Origin: an uncultured Eubacteriales bacterium
GTDB taxonomy: Bacteria > Bacillota > Clostridia > Oscillospirales > Oscillospiraceae
Assembly: GCA_900552475.1 (NCBI GenBank)
Contig: USAC01000092.1
Coordinates: 1-6,150 of the forward strand
DNA length: 6,150 nt
Reading direction: 5' to 3'
Positions 1 to 5,243 of the stretch are shown here, in pieces (within the stretch, counting starts at the first letter, position 1; each line of letters begins with the position of its first letter). The notes below the pieces were generated by a model, which saw only the letters and a program-made list of their open reading frames with translations, made no database searches and had not been told where the DNA came from. The position numbers and the translations under genes were made by a program.

Positions 1-60
1 TGGCCCGACATCAACCGTCGGGTTTGCCGAGGCCAGTTCCTCTGGGCCGAGGGCAGCGCG
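1..60. other. Left-edge intergenic flank with small hairpins
   Basis: No gene can be supported here. A 6-bp perfect stem (CCCGAC at 4-9, GTCGGG at 17-22, 7-base loop) and a weaker longer-range pairing (GGCCC at 2-6 with GGGCC at 44-48) are visible. The plus frame starting at base 1 is open to a TGA at 136-138, but it runs straight through the repeat that follows and reads the same peptide as the second repeat copy, so it is more likely a by-product of the repeat than the end of a gene. The tail of a gene lying left of the window cannot be excluded. Confidence 0.4.
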
Positions 61-143
61 AAGTGTTTTTGCGACGTACACGCCGCCGCAAAAAACGGAT
101 TGGATTTTTTCGCAGCTTTCGGGCCGCGAACTCTGTGAGACTC
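61..143 (+). repeat. Dispersed intergenic repeat, copy 1
   Basis: The core at 61-104 is identical to 3705-3749 except for one T fewer in a T-run. Weaker similarity continues through a GC-rich stretch to a shared GAACTCnGTGAGAC ending. The core contains an inverted repeat, TTTTTGCG (66-73) and CGCAAAAA (87-94), around the 13-base loop ACGTACACGCCGC. It lies between the terminator of aroE and whatever is to the left. The plus frame through it reads CFCDVHAAAKNGLDFF, the same peptide as copy 2. Two copies within 3.7 kb in the same orientation point to a genome-wide family, which is an inference. Function unknown. Confidence 0.8.
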
Positions 144-157
144 TTTTTTAATAGATT

Positions 158-190
158 GACGCTGCCCTCTATGTGCGGGCAGCGTCTTTT
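158..190. terminator. Hairpin terminator between left flank and aroE
   Basis: A perfect 10-bp stem (GACGCTGCCC at 158-167 with GGGCAGCGTC at 177-186) encloses a 9-base loop and is followed on the plus strand by TTTT (187-190). It begins 19 bases past the aroE stop, so its position suits termination of the leftward operon. On the minus strand, however, the tract after the stem is AATCTATT, which is poor. The better T-tract faces rightward, so it may mainly stop transcripts entering from the left, or act on both strands. Confidence 0.7.
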
Positions 191-205
191 ATGATTATGT
201 ACCTT

Positions 206-1039
206 TTAATTATTTTGCAGCGTCTTGAGCAGTTCATGCTTCATGTCGGCGGGGTCGAATTCCGCGCCGGTCCAGCGCTGGAAGGCGAGCATGGCCTGAT
301 GGATCAGCAGCTCGATGCCGCCGATGGTCTGCAGGCCATGGCGGTCGGCTTCGCTGAGGAAGAGCGTCCGCCGGGGATTATAGACGAGGTCATAGACGAT
401 GGCTTCGGGGTTTACGCCGCCAAGGAAGCGCAGGTCGGAGAACTCCTTGCAGCCCGCCATGCCGAGGGAGGTCGCGTTCACGACGAGGTCGGCCTGCGCC
501 GAGCCGCGGCGAACGGGGTACGTCCCGAAATAGACCCACCTGGTGTGCTCGGGATAGCGCGCGGCAAGGGCCTGCGCGCGGTAGACGCTGCGGTTGCAGA
601 TATAGACAAGGCGCGCGCCCGCCTGCACGAGCGCGTCGGTGACGGCTTCGCCCGCGCCGCCCGTGCCGATGATGAGGGCGGTCTTATCCGCCGGATCAAA
701 GCCGTGGGCGCGCAGGCTCTCGATAAAGCCGAGCCCGTCGGTGTTGTGGCCGATGGCGCGGCCGTCCTCCATGCAGACGGTGTTCACCGCGCGGCAGCGC
801 GCCGCCGTGCCGGAGAGTCCGTCGAGATAGGGGACGACGGCCTCTTTATGCGGCATGGTGACGTTGAAGCCGTCCCACGCGCCGCCGCGCGCCTGCTCGA
901 TAAAGCGCTCCAGCTCCTGCGCGCGGACGGGGCAGAGATCATAGGTCGCGTCGAGCCCGGTCAGCTCGATCATGCGGCGGTGCAGCCGCGGGGAGAGACT
1001 GTGTTCGACGGGGTCGCCGATAACGCAGAAATGCTTCAT
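206..1039 (-). CDS. aroE: Shikimate dehydrogenase (NADP+)
   Basis: The 277-residue product reduces 3-dehydroshikimate to shikimate with NADPH, the fourth step of the cytosolic shikimate pathway to aromatic amino acids. The length is normal for AroE. Visible motifs: the shikimate-binding HSLSP (13-17); NVTMPHK with catalytic Lys65; Asn86; NTDG with Asp101; the glycine-rich nucleotide loop GTGGAG (125-130); NRS (149-151), the usual NADP 2'-phosphate site; NATSLGM (188-194); DLVYNP (217-222); and Gln248 near the C-terminus. The last motif reads GGIELLIHQ where most AroE proteins have a GM-L-xxQ form. The start at 1039 is chosen because GGAGGA lies 9 bases upstream and the protein begins MKHFCVIGDP, as the family does; the open frame extends upstream to 1177 only through unrelated sequence overlapping the aminopeptidase gene. 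It follows that gene by 37 bases with no obvious promoter of its own, so co-transcription is likely. Confidence 0.95.
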   Translation of the reverse strand: MKHFCVIGDPVEHSLSPRLHRRMIELTGLDATYDLCPVRAQELERFIEQARGGAWDGFNVTMPHKEAVVPYLDGLSGTAARCRAVNTVCMEDGRAIGHNTDGLGFIESLRAHGFDPADKTALIIGTGGAGEAVTDALVQAGARLVYICNRSVYRAQALAARYPEHTRWVYFGTYPVRRGSAQADLVVNATSLGMAGCKEFSDLRFLGGVNPEAIVYDLVYNPRRTLFLSEADRHGLQTIGGIELLIHQAMLAFQRWTGAEFDPADMKHELLKTLQNN

Positions 1040-1076
1040 GCTGGGTATTCCTCCATAGTAAATTGTGCATCGGCGC

Positions 1077-2303
1077 TCAGAGCGCGAAGTTGCCGTCCAC
1101 AAAGACGGGCACCTCGCGGCCGTCGTGCGTCGTGCCGGTGATGGTGAGGTCGCGCGTGCCGACCATGAAGTCCACATGCGTGATCGAATCGTTCAGGCCG
1201 CGGGCCTTCAGCTCGTCCTTGCTCAGGCCGTGGCCGTCCTTGAGGCAGGGGTACGCTTCGCCGAAGGCGATGTGGCAGGCGGCGTTCTCGTCAAAGAGCG
1301 TGTTATAAAACAGGAGCTTCAGGTTTGAGATCGGGCTGTCATAGGGGACGAGGGCGACCTCACCGAAGTGACTTGCGCCCTCGTCGACGGAGATGGCGGC
1401 CTGCAGGACGTCCTCGCCGCGCGCGGCGTGCGCTTCGACGATTTTGCCGTTCTTTACGACAAAGTGGAAGCCGTCGATGATGTTGCCGCCGTGGACGAGG
1501 GGCATGGAGGCGTAGACGACGCCGTCGACGCCGTCGCGCAGGGGCGAGGTGAAAATCTCCTCGGTCGGCATGTTGGCGATGAACGGGACGCCGGAGGGGA
1601 GCCGGTCGTCGCCGCCCTCCCAGATGTGCCCCTCCGGCAGGCGGACGGTCAGGTCGGTGCCGAGGGCGTTCTGATAGTGCAGCGAGACGAAGTTCAGCTT
1701 GTTGAGCCGGTCGATGCGGCGGTGCAGGCGCGCCATGTGCTCGTGCCAGCGTGCGGCGGATTGGCCGTCGCCGGTGATGCGCAGGGTCGTGAAGATCGCG
1801 TTCCACAGGTGCTGCATGGCTTCTTCCTCGGAGCAGTCTGGGAAGACGCGCCTTGCCCAGCTCGGGACGGGGATCGACGCGATGCACCACGGGAAGCCCC
1901 CGCACATCTGCAGGCGGTTGAAGTCGGTGAGCGCCTTGCCGCTCGCGCGCTGGGCGCGGACAAGGCGAGCGGGGTCGACGCCCTTGAGATTCTCCGGATC
2001 CGTCGCGGAGATGGAGAGGTAGGCCGCGCCCTCGCGGGCGTAGTCGTTGAAGAAGTGCCGCTGCCAGTCGGCGACCTCGTCAAAGACGGCGTCGTCGGCG
2101 TGGAGATAGCGCTCGCGGGTGAGAAAGTCGTCCTTCCAGCTCATGACCACCTCGCGGCAGCCGGCGGCGTAGGCCTCCGCGACGCACAGGCGCGCGAAGT
2201 GCGCGCAGTCAACGGGGCTGGCGATGACGAGTGTCTGGCCGGGCTGGACGTTCACGCCCAGTTCAATGAGCAGCTTTGCGTATTCGCGCAGTTTTTCTTC
2301 CAT
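1077..2303 (-). CDS. ampS: M29-family metallo-aminopeptidase (AmpS/PepS/AmpT type)
   Basis: The 408-residue product matches the usual length of M29 aminopeptidases, cytosolic dimeric enzymes with two metal ions that remove N-terminal residues from peptides. Metal ligands can be placed by motif: Glu249 in NMPTEE, Glu315 in HFGEVALVP, His344 in the family signature LFDENAACHIAFG, Tyr351, and His376 and Asp378 in THVDFMVG. All expected ligands are present, so the enzyme should be active. An in-frame ATG exists nine codons upstream (2330), but the -10 box of the promoter at 2339-2344 would leave that ATG almost no leader, and it lacks a ribosome binding site; ATG at 2303 has AAAGGA 8 bases upstream. 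It is the first gene of a probable operon with aroE. Substrate preference cannot be read from the sequence; the exact symbol (ampS, pepS) is a naming choice. Confidence 0.93.
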   Translation of the reverse strand: MEEKLREYAKLLIELGVNVQPGQTLVIASPVDCAHFARLCVAEAYAAGCREVVMSWKDDFLTRERYLHADDAVFDEVADWQRHFFNDYAREGAAYLSISATDPENLKGVDPARLVRAQRASGKALTDFNRLQMCGGFPWCIASIPVPSWARRVFPDCSEEEAMQHLWNAIFTTLRITGDGQSAARWHEHMARLHRRIDRLNKLNFVSLHYQNALGTDLTVRLPEGHIWEGGDDRLPSGVPFIANMPTEEIFTSPLRDGVDGVVYASMPLVHGGNIIDGFHFVVKNGKIVEAHAARGEDVLQAAISVDEGASHFGEVALVPYDSPISNLKLLFYNTLFDENAACHIAFGEAYPCLKDGHGLSKDELKARGLNDSITHVDFMVGTRDLTITGTTHDGREVPVFVDGNFAL

Positions 2304-2311
2304 GAGAACAG

Positions 2312-2317
2312 TCCTTT
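2312..2317 (-). promoter_or_regulatory. Ribosome binding site deciding the aminopeptidase start
   Basis: On the minus strand this reads AAAGGA and sits 8 bases before the ATG at 2303. The alternative ATG at 2330 has only a GGGG run about 15 bases away, inside the promoter region. This favours the shorter, 408-residue protein. Confidence 0.7.
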
Positions 2318-2338
2318 CGCTGATTGTCATATGGGTGT

Positions 2339-2367
2339 ATTGTACCCCGTTTTGGCGGAGAAGTAAA
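2339..2367 (-). promoter_or_regulatory. Promoter of the aminopeptidase-aroE operon
   Basis: On the minus strand, TTTACT (2367-2362) is followed after exactly 17 bases by TACAAT (2344-2339), a good housekeeping sigma-A-type pair. Expected transcription start is near 2332, giving a leader of about 30 bases to the ATG at 2303. The same -35 hexamer TTTACT occurs in the pfp promoter at 5144-5149. Confidence 0.75.
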
Positions 2368-2424
2368 GCGGGCGGGAAATTTTCTGCGTGATCGAAAGGG
2401 TGAAAAAGTAAACGCAGATTTTCC

Positions 2425-2453
2425 TTGATTTAGTAAATATGAAGTGGTATAGT
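2425..2453 (+). promoter_or_regulatory. Promoter of the secreted-protein (pseudo)gene
   Basis: TTGATT (2425-2430) and TATAGT (2448-2453) are separated by 17 bases, and a TG dinucleotide one base before the -10 box gives an extended -10. This is a strong-looking sigma-A-type promoter, diverging from the aminopeptidase promoter about 60 bases away. The promoter looks intact although the gene it serves is broken. Confidence 0.75.
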
Positions 2454-2459
2454 ATGCTC

Positions 2460-2544
2460 GCTTTTTTATGGAATCCTAACGTAAAGACGGAACCCGAAAG
2501 GATGCCCTGAAAGGGACAAAAATACAATGGAACAGGAGAATATC
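2460..2544 (+). other. 5' leader of the secreted-protein (pseudo)gene
   Basis: About 85 bases lie between the expected transcription start and the ATG at 2545. A small hairpin CCCT-GAA-AGGG (2505-2515) follows a purine-rich stretch with ACCCGAAAGG. I do not recognise a known riboswitch class. The ribosome binding site AGGAG (2534-2538) lies 6 bases before the ATG and looks strong. Two very short frames (ATG at 2468, four codons; ATG at 2527, running in frame through 2545 to the same TAA) are probably chance. Confidence 0.4.
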
Positions 2545-3598
2545 ATGTAAAAGAAGACATTTTCCCGCATGCTGGCGGCGCTGCTGACGGTTCTGCTGCT
2601 GACGCAGACGCTCTGCATCACCGCCTTCGCGGAAAATCCCGTCGAAGTGCTGATTCCGCAGGGAAGCGAGACAAACGCGATCCTGACGGCGGCACTGATT
2701 CCGGATGCGACTGAGACGAAGTCGTGGGAGTACAAGTGCGAGGGTACGAGTAAAATCTTTACCAAGAATACTGCATGGGGATCCGTGAACGGATTTGAAA
2801 GCAGTACCAAGAAGTTGGGAATCACCACTACCTATACCCATGCCGCACTCGCTGCCAACACTGACGGACAGTATCAGGTCCGCGTTGCGGGTACGACCAA
2901 GGAGTATACCATTGAGAAGAAGGCCAAACTGACCTCCGGCATGGAGCTGAACACCGGCGTTTCCGTCGCGCTGGTCTACGGCGAGGACGGCACGCTCGAC
3001 GCGGCCGCTACGGAGGACGCAATCGTCAGGGCAAAGTCCGTGAAGCCTGCGGATGCCGCGCTGACGGTGGAGTACTACGCCACGGCAACGAGCGGATCTT
3101 TGGGCAGCGCCGGTAAGGATTGGGCGCCGATTGCGGGCGGAAAGTCCGGTCTGCTGACCTATCCCACCATCTCCGAGGGTGAGCAGCAGATCCGTCTGAC
3201 CTACGCCGGAAACAAGAACTATGCCAAGACCGAGATCGTGGTCACGGTCGACGTCAAGGGTCGTGATCTCAGTGACCATGGCGGACAGCCGCCTTGCCAG
3301 CTCCGTCGTGCTCAAGGCCGACAAGGCCAAGCTCGTCTGGAAGCAGGATATCAGCAAGATCTCCGCCGCCGACGCCGCGAATGCCGACTTTATGGCTGAG
3401 CTGACGGTGAACGGCGTGGCCGCAGCGGATCAGAGCAGCGTCCATGTGCTGTACTCCGGCTTTACCAGCAAGTGGAAGCCATATTCCAGCACCACGACGC
3501 CTCCCACAGAGCCGGGCCGCTACGTCATGACCGTGGTGGTTCTGGGCGGCGACTATGTCGCGTCCCCCGTGACGAGAACGTTCCAGATCACCAAGTGA
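2545..3598 (+). pseudogene. Secreted Ig-like-module protein, broken by a codon-2 stop and a frameshift
   Basis: Joined across its lesions, this would encode about 350 residues: a lysine-rich N-terminus, a hydrophobic signal-peptide core (LAALLTVLLLTQTLCITAFA) with likely cleavage after AFA, then threonine/alanine-rich, beta-type modules. Segments such as LTYAGNKNYAKTEIVVTVDV and TEPGRYVMTVVVLGGDYV resemble the Ig-like (MBG-type) repeats of clostridial surface proteins, so an extracellular role is inferred. No LPxTG or other anchor is visible; it ends ITK-stop. Lesion 1: ATG at 2545, behind AGGAG, is followed at once by TAA, where ATG AAA AAG AAG would be normal; the frame is open again from the next codon. 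Lesion 2: the coding frame moves by +1 around 3259-3275, so the total span is 1054 bases, one more than a multiple of three. The first frame runs on out of register to a stop at 3397-3399. Initiation at the in-frame ATG 2569 would lose the charged part of the signal peptide and has no good ribosome binding site. Assembly error is the main alternative. Confidence 0.75.
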
Positions 3599-3711
3599 AC
3601 ACTTCGTGCAAAAGGGCATACCCTTTTGCACGAGAGAGTTTGCGCTGCGCTCTGCGCCAACTCCCGGCTGGGAATAGCCGGGAGTTGACGCTCCGCTTCG
3701 CGAGAAGTGTT
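3598..3711. repeat. Hairpin cluster bounded by an 8-bp inverted repeat
   Basis: Directly after the pseudogene stop come two strong stems. The first is a perfect 12-bp stem (CGTGCAAAAGGG at 3605-3616, CCCTTTTGCACG at 3621-3632) with loop CATA. The second is a perfect 11-bp stem (AACTCCCGGCT at 3659-3669, AGCCGGGAGTT at 3676-3686) with loop GGGAAT. The block is enclosed by AACACTTC (3598-3605) and GAAGTGTT (3704-3711), which are exact inverted repeats, and runs into repeat copy 2. Neither stem is followed by a T-tract, so they are not ordinary terminators. No gene is supported here. Confidence 0.7.
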
Positions 3712-3788
3712 TTTTGCGACGTACACGCCGCCGCAAAAAACGGATTGGAATTTATTCGCGCCACTGCGGCGGCATGAACTCGGTGAGA
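3705..3788 (+). repeat. Dispersed intergenic repeat, copy 2
   Basis: The core 3705-3749 matches copy 1 (61-104) base for base apart from one extra T. The inverted repeat TTTTTTGCG (3710-3718) / CGCAAAAAA (3732-3740) has the same 13-base loop. The tail diverges but ends in the matching GAACTCGGTGAGAC. The plus frame reads VFCDVHAAAKNGLEF, as in copy 1. It lies between the converging pseudogene and pfp, immediately beside the terminator at 3793. Confidence 0.85.
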
Positions 3789-3792
3789 CAGG

Positions 3793-3832
3793 AAAAGTGC
3801 CCCATCCGGCTTGGCCGGATGGGGCACTTTTT
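3793..3832. terminator. Bidirectional terminator between the secreted-protein gene and pfp
   Basis: A perfect 18-bp stem (3793-3810 with 3814-3831) closes on the 3-base loop TTG. It starts with AAAA and ends with TTTTT, so it has a T-tract in both directions. It begins 7 bases beyond the pfp stop on the minus strand and lies about 195 bases beyond the pseudogene stop on the plus strand. A classic shared intrinsic terminator for converging genes. Confidence 0.92.
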
Positions 3833-3838
3833 GCGGCT

Positions 3839-5077
3839 TTATTTTGCGAGGATTTTTTTCAGCTTCGCGAAGCGGGGGAGGGAGTCCTGCTTCGGGAGCT
3901 CCGGCTCGCCTTGAATGAGCGGGAGGGCGTACTCAATGAACTGGTGGTTCACGCCGTTGCCCGCCTCGTTGATCCACGCGCGGGGTACCTTCTTCTCGAC
4001 GTTCGCGACCTCCATCAGCGGGACGAGCTTCGTCTTGCAGGCGTACTTGCCGTCGATGACGGCGCGCTCGAAGCCGATCATGCGGCCGTTGATGCCGTTG
4101 ACAGCGTTCTCGACGGCGGCCTTGCCGGCCATGTAGCTCTCCTCAATGTCCGTCTTGGAGGCGAGGTGTGCGCCGCAGCGCTGCAGCAGGTTCAGCTCGA
4201 TGCCGCGTACCTTCGCGCCCGTCTCCTCCTTGAGCACCTGCGCGAGGATAGCGGCGAGACCACCGAGCTGCGCGTGGCCGAAGCCGTCGCTCGCAGAGAC
4301 CTTCGCCTCGGAGACATAGCCGCCGTCCTCATAATGGATGCCCTCGGAGACGGCGACGATGCAGGTGCCCTTCTCGGCATAGATGCGCTTGACGTCCTCG
4401 ATGAAGCGGGGCATGCTGAAATCCGTCTCGGGCAGGTAGATCAGGTCGGGACCCGCGCCGTATTCCCCGGCGAGGGCGGAGGCGGCGGTGAGCCAGCCCG
4501 CGTGGCGGCCCATGATCTCCATGACGACGATCATGCCGGTGTCATAGACGTGCGCGTCCTGATAGACCTCCATGAGGGAGGTTGCGATGTACTTCGCGGC
4601 GGAGGCGTAGCCGGGGCAGTGGTCGGTGCCGAAGAGGTCGTTGTCGATCGTCTTGGGCACGCCCATCACACGGCACTCGTAGCCGACGGACTGCATGTAC
4701 TCATTGATCTTGTTGCAGGTGTCCATGGAGTCGTTGCCGCCGTTATAGAAGAAGTAGCGGACATTGTGCTTGCGGAACACCTCGAGGATGCGCTTATAGT
4801 CGGTGTCGTCCTTGGCGGGATCGGCGATTTTATAGCGGCAGGAGCCGAGCGCGGAGGCGGGCGTATACTTCAGCAGCGCCAACTCCTCGGGATCCTCCAG
4901 CCCCATATCAAACAGGCGGTCGTTCAGCACACCCTTGATGCCGTGCTCCGCGCCGAGCACCTGCGTGATGGCGCCGGACTTGAGCGCCGTGTCGATCACA
5001 CCGTATGCGCTGGCATTGATGACGGACGTGGGGCCGCCGGACTGGCCGATGATACATGCGCCTTTCAGCTCTTTCAT
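3839..5077 (-). CDS. pfp: Phosphofructokinase, probably PPi-dependent
   Basis: The 412-residue cytosolic enzyme phosphorylates fructose 6-phosphate to fructose 1,6-bisphosphate. Motifs: an N-terminal GQSGGPTSVINAS (11-23), the PFK glycine-rich phosphate-binding start; GGNDS (113-117); PKTIDND (141-147) with the catalytic Asp145; MGRHAGW (189-195); and ELNLLQRCGAH further on. In PFK proteins an Asp in GGxD together with Lys in PKTIDND marks pyrophosphate as donor, whereas ATP enzymes carry GGDG and PGTIDND. Both PPi marks are present here (Asp116, Lys142), and the length fits the roughly 400-residue group rather than the 320-residue ATP enzyme. A PPi enzyme can run in both glycolysis and gluconeogenesis. 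The start at 5077 has GGAGG 8 bases upstream; the frame extends upstream to 5194 but that part covers the promoter. It is divergent from the aldolase gene. Donor specificity is inferred, not shown. Confidence 0.92.
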   Translation of the reverse strand: MKELKGACIIGQSGGPTSVINASAYGVIDTALKSGAITQVLGAEHGIKGVLNDRLFDMGLEDPEELALLKYTPASALGSCRYKIADPAKDDTDYKRILEVFRKHNVRYFFYNGGNDSMDTCNKINEYMQSVGYECRVMGVPKTIDNDLFGTDHCPGYASAAKYIATSLMEVYQDAHVYDTGMIVVMEIMGRHAGWLTAASALAGEYGAGPDLIYLPETDFSMPRFIEDVKRIYAEKGTCIVAVSEGIHYEDGGYVSEAKVSASDGFGHAQLGGLAAILAQVLKEETGAKVRGIELNLLQRCGAHLASKTDIEESYMAGKAAVENAVNGINGRMIGFERAVIDGKYACKTKLVPLMEVANVEKKVPRAWINEAGNGVNHQFIEYALPLIQGEPELPKQDSLPRFAKLKKILAK

Positions 5078-5120
5078 AAATCGTACCTCCGAAGAAGAGT
5101 TTTTTCGAATTTGCCTAACT

Positions 5121-5149
5121 ATTCTACCATGAATCGCGGACAAAGTAAA
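5121..5149 (-). promoter_or_regulatory. Promoter of pfp
   Basis: On the minus strand, TTTACT (5149-5144) and TAGAAT (5126-5121) are 17 bases apart. The expected start near 5114 gives a leader of roughly 37 bases to the ATG. Its position inside the upstream extension of the open frame confirms the shorter start for pfp. Confidence 0.75.
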
Positions 5150-5159
5150 CGCCCGGGGC

Positions 5160-5187
5160 TTGCAAAAATTGAAAAGTATGCTACAAT
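5160..5187 (+). promoter_or_regulatory. Promoter of the aldolase gene
   Basis: TTGCAA (5160-5165) and TACAAT (5182-5187) are separated by 16 bases. The -35 box lies only 10 bases from that of the divergent pfp promoter, with a GC-rich CCCGGG palindrome (5152-5157) between them. RNA polymerase could hardly occupy both promoters at once. Confidence 0.7.
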
Positions 5188-5243
5188 ATCGCATAGAAAA
5201 GCGATCCGGCCCATTGATCAGTCATGAAAAGGAGCGATATATT

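Noticed and set aside
1368..2366. Long plus-strand open frame (332 codons) over the aminopeptidase gene
   Set aside because: It is antisense to a gene with all M29 motifs, is rich in Ala/Val/Asp/Gly of the kind produced by the complementary strand of GC-rich coding DNA, and shows no recognisable motif or ribosome binding site.
2476..3357. 293-codon minus-strand open frame opposite the broken secreted-protein gene
   Set aside because: Considered because the plus-strand gene is broken, but the plus strand has a signal peptide, a ribosome binding site and Ig-like modules, whereas the minus frame has no motif and no start signal.
61..3788. The two repeats as ends of a composite mobile element spanning the 3.6 kb between them
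   Set aside because: The copies are direct rather than inverted, enclose ordinary housekeeping genes and no transposase, and no target-site duplication is visible.
3598..3788. CRISPR array or tandem repeat
   Set aside because: The hairpins differ in sequence and there are no regularly spaced direct repeats.
3588..3827. Small minus-strand frame (79 codons) between pfp and the pseudogene
   Set aside because: It lies wholly in terminator, repeat and hairpin sequence, so its peptide is dictated by the palindromes.
3707..5227. 506-codon plus-strand open frame over pfp
   Set aside because: Antisense to a clear phosphofructokinase gene; it begins inside the repeat, crosses a strong terminator and both promoters, and has the low-complexity look of a shadow frame.
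5186..5240. Inverted repeat ATATCGC (5186-5192) / GCGATAT (5234-5240) as an RNA switch sequestering the fba ribosome binding site
   Set aside because: The left arm overlaps the -10 box, upstream of the expected transcription start, so it would not be in the mRNA; seven bases is also short.
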